Below, piece after piece: positions 9,098 to 16,839 of a stretch of DNA of 64,000 bases (position 1 is the first letter of the stretch; every line of letters begins with the position of its first letter). This DNA is from Lentilactobacillus kribbianus. Its GTDB lineage: Bacteria > Bacillota > Bacilli > Lactobacillales > Lactobacillaceae. The stretch is taken from assembly GCF_013184075.1 (NCBI RefSeq), contig NZ_JABEQQ010000001.1, positions 682,001 through 746,000 on the forward strand, written 5' to 3'. Made by a program: the position numbers and the translations under genes. The notes beneath the pieces are model-generated. The model searched no databases. It saw only the letters and a list, made by a program, of their open reading frames with translations, and was not told where the DNA came from.

Positions 9098-9951
9098 TCG
9101 CTGACACTTGCAACTTTCATACTACGATCAATAGTGGAGCGACCAGTAGCATAATCGAATTTTACTTTAGGTTGAACGTTGAAGAGATAAACGTTGAAAT
9201 TCAGCGAGCCGTCGGTACTAAGAGCTTGTAGGTGAACTCCTCGAGCCATCAATTCATTGCCCCGGAAAAGGGGTTGGGCCGCGTAAATGACTTTTTTATT
9301 GTTGTAAAGAGCATTTCTGACCTTTTGCTCATATTTGGTTTGTAGGTCTTGGTTGGAATAGGCCGTTTGGGTAAATAGATTTTTCGGATTGTTTTGATCG
9401 CCAGACTGATCATTAGGATTGTATTTACCGCTGGTGCTGATACCTTTAGAAATCGAATAGGCCATTAAATGCCCCCGGTTAATAATGGGATCATCATCCA
9501 CGAATTTTTGGTGCCAGCCCGTTGGTTGAACATATTGGCGCACTCGTAAGCTACCATCAGCGATGTTGCGTTTTTCTAAGTAACCGGTGTTAGTACCACT
9601 AGTACGATTTAAGTTATCTAAGTCTTGGTAGTCGACCTTGTTAATCTTCCAATCACTAGCTTTTAAATCGGCCTTATTATGGTTCACAACGACGACCGGA
9701 TTATCCCCGGATTTAAAATCCAGACTGGCTAATTTATCACTGGTCACGCTGTTTTTATTACTAGTTTTACTTTGACTAGCGCCGTTAAAAACATCGATGA
9801 TTTGGTTGGCCAAATTAGCGTTAGGTTGATTATTCGAAACGCCTTTACCCGTAATCAAGCCCCCGATGACCACCACGGCCAATAAAATAATACTATTAAG
9901 GGTGATTTTAGTATTAGTAGGCAATTTTTGTTTCCGTTTTTTTCCTGACAT
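9094..9951 (-). CDS. Secreted or membrane-anchored DNA/RNA non-specific endonuclease (DNA-entry nuclease type)
   Basis: Protein of 285 aa with one N-terminal transmembrane segment (about residues 17-37), a Ser/Asn-rich spacer and a beta-beta-alpha-metal nuclease domain. The catalytic motif, usually DRGH, reads NRGHLMAYSI here. The magnesium-binding Asn segment is visible as NNPKNLFTQTAYSNQ. The family includes streptococcal EndA, which degrades one strand during DNA uptake, and extracellular scavenging nucleases. The His of the motif is present, so activity is likely despite Asp-to-Asn. No competence gene is adjacent. Confidence 0.85.
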   Translation of the reverse strand: MSGKKRKQKLPTNTKITLNSIILLAVVVIGGLITGKGVSNNQPNANLANQIIDVFNGASQSKTSNKNSVTSDKLASLDFKSGDNPVVVVNHNKADLKASDWKINKVDYQDLDNLNRTSGTNTGYLEKRNIADGSLRVRQYVQPTGWHQKFVDDDPIINRGHLMAYSISKGISTSGKYNPNDQSGDQNNPKNLFTQTAYSNQDLQTKYEQKVRNALYNNKKVIYAAQPLFRGNELMARGVHLQALSTDGSLNFNVYLFNVQPKVKFDYATGRSTIDRSMKVASVSE

Positions 9952-10103
9952 TACTTTTCTCCATTCATGACTAATAACAAACTCATAGGGTTCTACTATA
10001 TCATTTCTAGACTTAAATGGCGATTGGAATCAGGCAGTTAACACCGTTTCATTCAGCCTTTAAGCTTGATTTAACTTGGATTTAGTATGCTACTAATAGG
10101 TAG

Positions 10104-10613
10104 TTAATTCGGTAGGCTCACTGCTTGAATATTGATAGCAAATGTGGCCGCAGGAGCATGGACTGTCACAGTTTCGCCTAAATGATGATTTAAAACAGCT
10201 TTACCTAAGGGAGAGGCAATTGATAATTTATTTTGGTCCACGTCCACTTCTTGGGTGCCCACAATTTGGTAAGTCACGGTTTCGTGATCATCTAAGAATT
10301 CGACGGTCACTAAATTACCGATTTCAACGGTGTCACTATCCGTGGGTGTGACAATTCGGGCGTACTGGAGTTGTTTATTTAAGAAGCGCAACTGACTTTC
10401 TAAATGGCGTAAATCACGCTTAGCCGAACTATATTCGGCGTTTTCTGATAAGTCACCGAGAGCCCGCGCTGCCGCTAAGCTTTGAATTTTGTGGGGCCGA
10501 TCAGCTTTTAGCGCCTCGATTTTAGCTTCGATTTGTTGGTAGCCGGCAGCAGTAATGGGATTGAATTCTGAATCGATGATGACGCACCTCGTTTTAGCAG
10601 ATTTACCTATCAT
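10104..10613 (-). CDS. GreA/GreB-family transcription elongation factor (second GreA-type)
   Basis: Cytoplasmic protein of up to 169 aa that would rescue backtracked RNA polymerase. The N-terminal coiled coil contains the family signature LGDLSENAEYSSAKRDL, followed by the C-terminal FKBP-like domain (TVEIGNLVTVEFLDDHETVTY). Only a weak ribosome site precedes the ATG at 10613. Homologues usually begin about 11 residues later, where a good GAGGTG stands before two ATC codons (10580 and 10577), so the true start could be a rare AUC. The sequence differs from housekeeping GreA, so it is probably a paralogue. Confidence 0.85.
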   Translation of the reverse strand: MIGKSAKTRCVIIDSEFNPITAAGYQQIEAKIEALKADRPHKIQSLAAARALGDLSENAEYSSAKRDLRHLESQLRFLNKQLQYARIVTPTDSDTVEIGNLVTVEFLDDHETVTYQIVGTQEVDVDQNKLSIASPLGKAVLNHHLGETVTVHAPAATFAINIQAVSLPN

Positions 10614-10670
10614 ATTACCGCAAAATGAGTTTAAAAAAACTAAAAAAGATTGATTGAAAGAAGTGATTTT

Positions 10671-11153
10671 ATGCGTTGGCTATTTGGCTTGATTTTGGCC
10701 TTATTGTTAACCGCCTGGTACTTACCTAAAGAAAATCGCAAACACCTTCATTTATGGGAATATCTTTATCTAATGACGGTGAATGTATTGGTGTTTACGC
10801 CATTGTCGATTACTGATTTTTGGATCAGTATCACTCCGTTAGGGACAGGGCGGGTATCTTTTGAAGTGTATCTTTGGCAATTTTCAGTTTTAGAAAATAT
10901 TTGGTTAACCATCCCACTGGGAGCTATGATAGCCAAACATCGACCAGCTTGGTCGTTGATAATTAGTGGTCTTGTGGTTGGTGGTGGGATTGAAACGATA
11001 CAATATCTCATTTCTCATTGGTGGTGGTTGAACCGAAGCTCTGATATCAATGACGTTATTGCTAATGCTATTGGGGTGATGATTGGGGGCGTTGTCTGGA
11101 AAGTGGGCAGTAAATTAAAGGGGAGCTTGACTACGGTCATGAAAGGAAACTAA
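10671..11153 (+). CDS. VanZ-family membrane protein
   Basis: Integral membrane protein of 160 aa with four to five predicted helices. The family pattern is clear: an N-terminal helix, VNVLVFTPLSI in the middle, ENIWLTIPLGAMI, and the C-terminal RSSDINDVIANAIGVMIGG, whose DxxDvxxNxxG motif marks VanZ. VanZ gives low-level teicoplanin resistance in enterococci; most chromosomal members have no known role. Start ATG 10671 lies 6 nt after GAAGTGA. It is divergent from the GreA-type gene and convergent with uspA. Confidence 0.85.
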   Translation: MRWLFGLILALLLTAWYLPKENRKHLHLWEYLYLMTVNVLVFTPLSITDFWISITPLGTGRVSFEVYLWQFSVLENIWLTIPLGAMIAKHRPAWSLIISGLVVGGGIETIQYLISHWWWLNRSSDINDVIANAIGVMIGGVVWKVGSKLKGSLTTVMKGN

Positions 11154-11157
11154 TCAA

Positions 11158-11192
11158 TAAAAAAAGATTTTGACCATTTTAGTCAAAATCTC
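11158..11192 (-). terminator. Terminator of the uspA transcript
   Basis: Minus-strand stem AGATTTTGAC / GTCAAAATCT followed by a run of seven T. The plus strand lacks a T-run, so it serves the minus-strand gene. Confidence 0.8.
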
Positions 11193-11228
11193 GTTGGGTT
11201 ATTAACGTTCACTTACCGCAGTCACTAA

Positions 11229-11678
11229 TTATTCATCTTGAGAAACAATCATAACGTTGTTATTAGCATAACGTGCCACGTAAGCAGTTGTCGAACCAAT
11301 CATGAGTCTAGTTAAGGCGTTGGCCCCTGACTTACCCATTACCGTTAAATCAATATCATATTCTTCCGGAATATCCTTAGCAATCATTCCCTTAGGACTA
11401 CCTTGGAAAACCTTAGTTTCGTAAGGAATATTACGGTTTTTCACTTCACTAACGGCCTTTTTGATGTAGCTTTCGGCTTCTTCAATCATTGGGCCAATTA
11501 ATTGATCCGGACCCACGGCGGTATGTGCTTCTAACATTACCCCAGAAACACGACCAGGATCAACTACGGAGACGATGAAAACTTTAGAATCGAACTTTTG
11601 CGCAATAGTTAAAGCTTCATCTAATGCTAAACGTGAATTTTCGGAACCATCTAAAGGAACTAAAATATTTTTATACAT
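11229..11678 (-). CDS. Universal stress protein, UspA family
   Basis: Cytoplasmic protein of 149 aa with the Rossmann-like Usp fold. It carries the ATP-binding signature G-2x-G-9x-G(S/T), visible as GKSGANALTRLMIGST, followed by AYVARYANNNVMIV. The N terminus MYKNILVPLDGS is typical. Members bind ATP and support stress survival; the exact role is unknown. AGGAGGTTATGTT precedes the start. It is monocistronic with its own terminator. Confidence 0.93.
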   Translation of the reverse strand: MYKNILVPLDGSENSRLALDEALTIAQKFDSKVFIVSVVDPGRVSGVMLEAHTAVGPDQLIGPMIEEAESYIKKAVSEVKNRNIPYETKVFQGSPKGMIAKDIPEEYDIDLTVMGKSGANALTRLMIGSTTAYVARYANNNVMIVSQDE

Positions 11679-11882
11679 AACATAACCTCCTGTTAGCTTT
11701 AATTAAAGTATTCTTTTACTATGTCTTAATTGTAAGGGAGAGTCAGTTCGTTTAGCAAAAACGACGCCTATTTAGATTCTGGTTTTGAATTAATCTATTT
11801 GTAACATGGTGTTAATTTGTCTGTAAATCCAGTTAGATATAATGAAAGTATTGAAGACGAATTTGGGGGAATTATTTTAACC

Positions 11883-12257
11883 ATGAAAATTAAAAAAATG
11901 GCACTAATGGCTGTTAGTTCATTGGCCTTATTTACTTCAGGTGATTTGTTAAACTTTACTAACGTGACCACACCGATGACCCAAGTGGCAAGCGCTAAAA
12001 CCAAGAAAAAGGTTTATAAGTGCAAATTATCTAAGAAAAATAAAGCAGCCAAAGAATGGATTGCTTATCGTGAATCTCGCGGCTCATACAGTGTTCGTAA
12101 TGGTCAATACATTGGTCGGTATCAGTTATCACGCGCTTACTTAAAGGGCGATTTCTCAAAATACAATCAAGAAATGACGGCCGACCGGTACGTTAAAAAT
12201 CGTTACGGTAGCTGGGTAAATGCGAAAAAGCATTGGCGTTGGTACGGATGGTACTAA
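11883..12257 (+). CDS. Small secreted transglycosylase/lysozyme-like protein
   Basis: Protein of 124 aa with an N-terminal signal peptide (MKIKKMALMAVSSLALFTSG, cleavage likely near VASA-KT), a short Lys-rich linker and a C-terminal lysozyme-like module: AAKEWIAYRESRGSYSVRNG, where the Glu of YRES is the presumed catalytic acid, then IGRYQLSRAYL and the closing WRWYGWY. This is the module of Apf and resuscitation-promoting-factor-like wall enzymes, here without LysM. I prefer ATG 11883, preceded by GGGGGA at 12 nt, since the upstream extension would bury the signal peptide. TATAAT at about 11837 is a likely -10 box. Confidence 0.75.
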   Translation: MKIKKMALMAVSSLALFTSGDLLNFTNVTTPMTQVASAKTKKKVYKCKLSKKNKAAKEWIAYRESRGSYSVRNGQYIGRYQLSRAYLKGDFSKYNQEMTADRYVKNRYGSWVNAKKHWRWYGWY

Positions 12258-12269
12258 ATATTCTAGTCA

Positions 12270-12306
12270 TTGAAACCTTCACAATTAGTTGTGGAGGTTT
12301 TTTTAG
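12270..12306 (+). terminator. Terminator after the small transglycosylase-like gene
   Basis: Stem AAACCTTCACAA / TTGTGGAGGTTT with a 4-nt loop and T-run. Confidence 0.8.
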
Positions 12307-12323
12307 TATGCTTATGAAAGCGG

Positions 12324-12351
12324 TTAATATTCAGTAAGACCCGAATATTAA
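12324..12351. repeat. Perfect 9-bp inverted repeat upstream of the xanthine-type permease
   Basis: TTAATATTC (12324-12332), 10-nt spacer containing CCCG, GAATATTAA (12343-12351). It overlaps one of two weak PurBox-like matches. Function is unknown; it could be an operator or a hairpin. Confidence 0.5.
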
Positions 12352-12420
12352 TAGTGATTTAACCGGAAAACACGAACAAAAAGATGACGAAAACCATTAT
12401 TTTTCCTGGAATTAAGAATA

Positions 12421-12465
12421 ATCTTCGTATTTTACATTGAATTTCAAAAGCGAAGATGATAATAT
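12421..12465 (+). promoter_or_regulatory. Promoter of the permease gene flanked by an inverted repeat
   Basis: TTGAAT (12437-12442), 17-nt spacer, TAATAT (12460-12465). ATCTTCG (12421-12427) and CGAAGAT (12451-12457) are inverted copies, one upstream of the -35 and one inside the spacer, which is where a repressor site would be expected. Weak PurBox-like sequences lie at 12337-12349 and 12367-12379. Confidence 0.4.
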
Positions 12466-12495
12466 TAGTCTAATTTAAAACAAATGGAGGTTGTC

Positions 12496-13806
12496 ATGGG
12501 AAATGATTCGGTTTCTAACCAAAAATCAGTAGTACGTAATGCAATTTTAGGGTTACAACATTTATTAGCAATGTATTCGGGCGATATACTTATTCCATTA
12601 CTGGTTGGTGGAGCGCTTCATTTTACGGCCTTACAAATGACTTACTTGGTGTCGACTGATATCTTTATGTGTGGGATTGCCACTTTTCTACAAATTAAAC
12701 GGACGCCGTTGACTGGGATCGGCCTGCCGGTGGTGCTGGGATGTGCAGTGGAGTACGTGGCACCGCTAGAAGCAATCGGCAAAAATTATGGCCTAGCTTA
12801 TATGTATGGTGGCATTATTATTGCGGGGATTTTCGTGATGTTGATGGCCAAGCCGTTTGCTAAGATGCGCCGGTTCTTTCCTCCGGTGGTTACTGGTTCT
12901 TTGATTACTTTAATTGGATTTACTTTGATTCCAGTAGCCTTTCAAAATATGGGCGGCGGGGACTTGACCAGTAAAAACTTTGGACAACCACTTAGCTTAA
13001 TGATTGCTTTGGTGACGGCGGTCACTATCTTGATTTTGAATATTTGGGGTCGCGGTTTCTTAAAGCAAATTTCAATTTTAATTGGAATTTTAGTAGGTAC
13101 CTTGTTGGCCTTTGGGATGGGTATTGTTAATTTTAAAACCGTTGGTCAAGCTAACTGGTTACAATTGCCACACTTCTTTTACTTTGCGACACCTAAGTTT
13201 GAATGGTCCTCGGCCTTAACCATGATTATGGCAGCTTTCATCTGTATGATTGAATCCACTGGGGTTTATTTCGCCCTAGCTGATATTGTGGGTAAAGATT
13301 TAAGCGACAATGATTTGGAACGGGGTTACCGTTCTGAAGGGCTTTCTGCGATTTTAGGGGGGCTCTTTAATACTTTTCCATACTCTACTTTTTCTCAAAA
13401 CGTCGGTATTGTGCAATTATCTGGAATTAAAACCCTCGCACCGGTTTATTATTCTGCCGGGATGTTAGTTATCCTGGGACTAGTACCTAAGTTTGGGGCA
13501 ATTGCGACCTTAATTCCTACCTCCGTCCTCGGGGGTGCCATGTTAGTAATGTTTGGGATGGTGGGCGCTCAAGGAATTAAGATGTTATCGAACGTGGAAA
13601 TGAACAATAAGAACATGTTAATTATTGCCATTTCAGTTGGGTTAGGCATTGGGGTTACTAGTGTACCTAGTTTGTTTCAATACTTACCAGCCAGCGTTCA
13701 AACTTTGATGAGTAACGGAATGGTTGTTGGTGGGCTAGCTGCTGTAATTCTCAATCTATTGTTAAATCATACTGGGGTTAAAGACCAGGTTGAAGAAGAA
13801 CTTTAA
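12496..13806 (+). CDS. pbuX: NCS2-family nucleobase permease, probably xanthine
   Basis: Membrane transporter of 436 aa with about 12-14 hydrophobic segments. N-terminal LGLQHLLAMYSGDILIPLLVGGAL and the central MIESTGVYFALADIVGKDL are characteristic of the xanthine/uric-acid branch of the nucleobase-cation symporter-2 family, and the latter holds the substrate-binding Glu. Start 12496 is preferred to the ATG at 12484 because TGGAGG lies 5 nt before it. No xpt gene is adjacent. The upstream region shows promoter and operator-like repeats but not the conserved core of a purine riboswitch. The exact base transported is inferred. Confidence 0.82.
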   Translation: MGNDSVSNQKSVVRNAILGLQHLLAMYSGDILIPLLVGGALHFTALQMTYLVSTDIFMCGIATFLQIKRTPLTGIGLPVVLGCAVEYVAPLEAIGKNYGLAYMYGGIIIAGIFVMLMAKPFAKMRRFFPPVVTGSLITLIGFTLIPVAFQNMGGGDLTSKNFGQPLSLMIALVTAVTILILNIWGRGFLKQISILIGILVGTLLAFGMGIVNFKTVGQANWLQLPHFFYFATPKFEWSSALTMIMAAFICMIESTGVYFALADIVGKDLSDNDLERGYRSEGLSAILGGLFNTFPYSTFSQNVGIVQLSGIKTLAPVYYSAGMLVILGLVPKFGAIATLIPTSVLGGAMLVMFGMVGAQGIKMLSNVEMNNKNMLIIAISVGLGIGVTSVPSLFQYLPASVQTLMSNGMVVGGLAAVILNLLLNHTGVKDQVEEEL

Positions 13807-13813
13807 TAATGAA

Positions 13814-13854
13814 CAATAAAAAACAACCATCAAAATGATGGTTGTTTTTTTGTG
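13814..13854. terminator. Bidirectional terminator between permease and LysR genes
   Basis: Stem AACAACCATCA / TGATGGTTGTT with A-run before and T-run after. Confidence 0.85.
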
Positions 13855-13857
13855 GTG

Positions 13858-14796
13858 CTATTTATTTTCGTTACCATGAACTTCATTAACTACGTTGGTA
13901 ACAATATCAACTAAATCATTAACTGGTTCAGAGTTTTGCTTGGTTTTGATGTATGAAACCCCGAAGTTAGAAGTGAAGACATCTTCAGGAATTTCGATGA
14001 AGTTTAAGTCTTCTTTAGCTTCGTCACTAAGTTTATCTTCTTCAATCAAATGTTTTGGTGTAATGACGGCACCTAATTGATTTTCAGAAAGGGTAGTCGC
14101 CAAATGAATGTCTGGAACTTCTACGTTGTATTCAACTGAAATTCCTTGATCATTCAAGAAGTTGTTTACCATGCGTTGGTAATTGCTGTCATGTGGTGTA
14201 CCGATGAAAGCTTCACCAGAAAGTTGGGAAACCTTAGCGGCACTGTAATCAGCCCAGAGCTTACCACGTTCATACAACTTAGAGTAACGTGGTACGATCA
14301 ATACCAATGGGAAATTCATAATAGGAATGTATTCCACTTTATGGTTACGTAATGGTTGACCCATGAAGAAGTCAAGTGAACCAGATAATAACCGGTTTTC
14401 GGCATCCCGACTGGTCATTTTAAGCAGTTGGGCGTGAATCTTAGGGTACTTGTTATAAAATTGGGTCAAAACAGGGTTGAAGATGCTGTTATCAAGCACT
14501 TCATTAGAAGCAATCGTTAAATGACCGTATTTAAATTCTGACAAATGAGTCATTTCGCGATCAAGACTAGAACGGAGTCGATTTTCTTCTTGTAAATAGC
14601 TGAGTAATCTTTCGCCCGCATACGTTAACTGGATTGGATGAGATGAACGATCAATTAAACGAACGCCGAATTGAGTTTCAGCATTTTTAATTACCCGACT
14701 AATATATGGTTGGGTAACGAATAAAATTTCGGCCGCTTTAGACATGTTACCTTGAGCCTTAATTTCTTCAAGGAACGATAGTAATTTTCGATTCAT
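13858..14796 (-). CDS. LysR-family transcriptional regulator
   Basis: Protein of 312 aa with an N-terminal winged helix-turn-helix (GNMSKAAEILFVTQPYISRVIKNAETQFGVRLIDR, given here as position 16-50) and a C-terminal periplasmic-binding-like effector domain. Length and layout are standard. GGAG lies 11 nt before the ATG. It is convergent with the permease gene and divergent from rpsN. LysR regulators often control a divergent neighbour, but the neighbour here is a Zur-type S14 gene, so the target is probably elsewhere. Effector unknown. Confidence 0.88.
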   Translation of the reverse strand: MNRKLLSFLEEIKAQGNMSKAAEILFVTQPYISRVIKNAETQFGVRLIDRSSHPIQLTYAGERLLSYLQEENRLRSSLDREMTHLSEFKYGHLTIASNEVLDNSIFNPVLTQFYNKYPKIHAQLLKMTSRDAENRLLSGSLDFFMGQPLRNHKVEYIPIMNFPLVLIVPRYSKLYERGKLWADYSAAKVSQLSGEAFIGTPHDSNYQRMVNNFLNDQGISVEYNVEVPDIHLATTLSENQLGAVITPKHLIEEDKLSDEAKEDLNFIEIPEDVFTSNFGVSYIKTKQNSEPVNDLVDIVTNVVNEVHGNENK

Positions 14797-15007
14797 ATGG
14801 GCATAATCTCCTTAGTATAAGTTAGATTGGGTTGGCTAACGAACTATGAGTGGTTTGGTACTTTGATCAAATTGTCATAATCGTTCCTTAGTTATGGTTA
14901 TGATACGCAAACCTTAATAACAAAACACTTTGAATTATATCAAGATAATCCCTACTCGTAAACTATATATACCAATTGACACAAAGTCGTAAAATAACTC
15001 ACAAAAA
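14797..15007. other. Intergenic region between LysR gene and rpsN
   Basis: A 300-nt AT-rich divergent region. Apart from the rpsN promoter and Zur-box-like site at its right end I see no gene, and no convincing LysR T-N11-A operator could be picked out by eye. Confidence 0.4.
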
Positions 15008-15060
15008 TTGACATTTTTTGTAAGTGTGGTATTCTTCTAAATGGTAATTATTACTTTTTA
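15008..15060 (+). promoter_or_regulatory. rpsN promoter with downstream Zur-box-like operator
   Basis: TTGACA (15008-15013), 16-nt spacer, TATTCT (15030-15035). Directly after it, 15038-15060 is a 23-nt near-palindrome with core GTAATTATTAC. It matches the Bacillus-type Zur box (core GTAATNATTAC with AT-rich arms) at all but about two defined positions. The same arrangement occurs before the zinc-type binding lipoprotein at 47738-47760. Confidence 0.75.
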
Positions 15061-15099
15061 AAAGAACAACTACAATATATTTTGAAAGAAGGGTTTATT

Positions 15100-15369
15100 A
15101 TCGCAAAAAAATCAAAGATTGAAAAGGAACGTAAGATTGAACGAACTGTTCAAAAGTACGCTGCTTTGCGGGCGGAACTAAAGGCTAATCACGATTATGA
15201 AGGTCTTAGCCGCTTACCTAAGAATGCTTCACCGGTTAGAATGCACCGTCGTGACAGTTTAGATGGTCGTCCACGGGGATTCATGCGTAAATTCGAGTTA
15301 TCTAGAATTAATTTTAGAAAACTTGCACATGAAGGCCAACTACCAGGTGTTAAAAAAGCTAGTTGGTAG
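15100..15369 (+). CDS. rpsN: 30S ribosomal protein S14, zinc-independent type
   Basis: Protein of 89 aa. It lacks the CxxC pairs of the zinc-binding 61-residue S14 and matches the longer C-minus form, RpsN2/YhzA of Bacillus, which replaces the zinc form when zinc is scarce. Conserved segments are [11 protein letters not shown] at the N terminus, [17 protein letters not shown] and the ending [11 protein letters not shown]. Homology places the start where the codon is ATC (15100), 6 nt after AGAAGGG. The alternative TTG at 15082 has no ribosome site and adds six foreign residues. The Zur-box-like site in its promoter fits zinc repression. Confidence 0.9.
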   Translation: MAKKSKIEKERKIERTVQKYAALRAELKANHDYEGLSRLPKNASPVRMHRRDSLDGRPRGFMRKFELSRINFRKLAHEGQLPGVKKASW

Positions 15370-15390
15370 CAATGACTATAAGGGTTATCT

Positions 15391-15424
15391 TAAAGGTTGG
15401 GAATTAAATTCCCAACCTTTTTTC
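15391..15424 (+). terminator. rpsN terminator
   Basis: Stem AAAGGTTGGGAATT / AATTCCCAACCTTT with T-run. Confidence 0.88.
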
Positions 15425-15558
15425 ACAATCTAAGTACAATTTTAAGAATTGTAATTATAAATTATTGTTACTAATTATGTAGCTAATTTATAATTTAGGT
15501 TAGTTAAATATTTATGGACTATTGTTTTTTATTTAACCACTCATTCATACCAACATTA

Positions 15559-15605
15559 TTGTTATTATTACACAGATTAGTGTATGATTAATGAATAATA
15601 TTCAT
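15559..15605 (+). promoter_or_regulatory. argR promoter with ARG-box-like operator
   Basis: TTGTTA (15559-15564), 18-nt spacer, TATGAT (15583-15588). It is followed at once by ATGAATAATATTCAT (15591-15605), a perfect palindrome around one A that matches the ARG box recognised by ArgR/AhrC. The position just after the -10 box suggests autorepression. Confidence 0.65.
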
Positions 15606-15658
15606 TTTTTTAGTTAAATATAGAATGATTAAACATTTAGTCAAAAGTAGGAGTTTAT

Positions 15659-16147
15659 ATGAAAAAAGAAACTCGTCAAGCTCGCATTGAGCAAATTATT
15701 AACCAAGAGGCCATCACCACTCAAGAAGAATTAATGGAAAAACTGAAACAAAATGGCATCGATGTTGCACAAGCGACTCTGTCTCGGGATATTCGAGAAA
15801 TGAAAATCGTGAAACAACCAGATAGCTTTGGTAACTCCCGGTATATGATTTTTAAAACGGGTAATAAAAATGAAGTAGAACGGTTGGAGAGAATGATCAA
15901 TAGTACTGTGACTGACGTTACGCAGGTGCAATTCGTGAACGTTATTCACACGTTACCCAGTTACGCGAACGTTTTAGCAGCGATTATTGATGATTTAAAA
16001 CTAGAAATGGTAACTGGCACCATTGCCGGTCATGACACGATTGTGACGTTTAGTGCTTCTGAAGCGTTAGCACAGGAACTTAAGGAGTTTTTTGATAAGT
16101 TTGCTAACCCCGAATTAGCTAGTCAAATCCATGATACAAGTGAATAA
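15659..16147 (+). CDS. argR: Arginine repressor family protein ArgR
   Basis: Protein of 162 aa, normal ArgR size. The N-terminal winged helix holds the family motif ATLSRDIREMKIVK. The C-terminal domain, which trimerises and binds arginine, has the motif GTIAGHDTI where most ArgR proteins have GTIAGDDTI. The first of the two arginine-contacting Asp residues is thus His. Lactobacilli often carry two ArgR paralogues with divided roles, so this may be the divergent one. No arginine gene is adjacent. Start ATG has AGGAG 7 nt upstream, and an ARG-box-like palindrome lies in the promoter. Confidence 0.93.
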   Translation: MKKETRQARIEQIINQEAITTQEELMEKLKQNGIDVAQATLSRDIREMKIVKQPDSFGNSRYMIFKTGNKNEVERLERMINSTVTDVTQVQFVNVIHTLPSYANVLAAIIDDLKLEMVTGTIAGHDTIVTFSASEALAQELKEFFDKFANPELASQIHDTSE

Positions 16148-16149
16148 TT

Positions 16150-16186
16150 TCCAAACGCTGCGGAAACTACCGGAGCGTTTTTTTGG
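16150..16186 (+). terminator. argR terminator
   Basis: Stem AAACGCTGCGG / CCGGAGCGTTT with a run of seven T. Confidence 0.8.
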
Positions 16187-16263
16187 TTAACTAAGGTGCT
16201 AAATAAATGGTCGTTACCAAAAGATGTTACAATGTTAGTATTAAATATTGGAGATTTTTATAA

Positions 16264-16839
16264 ATGAAACAAATTTATTGGGATGCCGTGGAAATTAGTA
16301 ATCACAAATTCTTTTTCACAATGACCCAAGACGGGGTGAACTTTGTCTCGAGTCCAGAAAGTTATTTGTCTGAAATTTTTGATTTTTATCCGGATGACCA
16401 CTTTAACTATCAATTTAAACATGATGAAACAGTTACTGCTGATGTGAAACGCCAATTTGAACATTACTTAACTGGCAAGCGAGAAACTTTTGATGTTAAG
16501 CTAGATTTGACGGTGGGCACAGCTTTTCAACATGAAATTTGGCAGGTGGTTAGCAAGATTCCGTACGGAACTACCATGACTTATGCCGAGGTGGCTAAAA
16601 AAGTCAACCGGCCTCGAGCTGCCCGAGCCGTAGGACACGCCTTAGCGTTAAATCCAGTATTGATACTGATCCCGTGTCATCGGGTGATTTTAAGCAACGG
16701 TGATCTGGGACGTTATCGAGGGGGCACTGACAGCAAAAAGGAATTATTGCGAATTGAAAAAAGTGTGGTCGCAAAAAAAGCAACTACCAAAAAATTGGTG
16801 TTGCCCAGAATTAGTCAATTAGGTAAATCTGATCTTTAA
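16264..16839 (+). CDS. ogt: Methylated-DNA--protein-cysteine methyltransferase
   Basis: Suicide DNA repair protein of 191 aa that removes alkyl groups from O6-alkylguanine. The C-terminal domain is well conserved: IWQVVSKIPYGTTMTYAEVAKKV, the recognition Arg in RAARAVG, and the acceptor Cys in LILIPCHRVILSNG. About 15 basic residues extend past the usual end. A weak ribosome site (GGAG at 12 nt) precedes the ATG. Its 3' end overlaps the convergent methyltransferase-like gene by 29 bp. Confidence 0.93.
   Translation: MKQIYWDAVEISNHKFFFTMTQDGVNFVSSPESYLSEIFDFYPDDHFNYQFKHDETVTADVKRQFEHYLTGKRETFDVKLDLTVGTAFQHEIWQVVSKIPYGTTMTYAEVAKKVNRPRAARAVGHALALNPVLILIPCHRVILSNGDLGRYRGGTDSKKELLRIEKSVVAKKATTKKLVLPRISQLGKSDL

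Noticed and set aside
11796-11825. WalR box upstream of the small transglycosylase-like gene
   Set aside because: TGTAAC and TGTTAA are separated by 4 nt, not 5, so the repeat period is wrong.
12304-12495. Purine riboswitch upstream of the xanthine-type permease
   Set aside because: I could not find the conserved three-way-junction core or the kissing-loop sequences.
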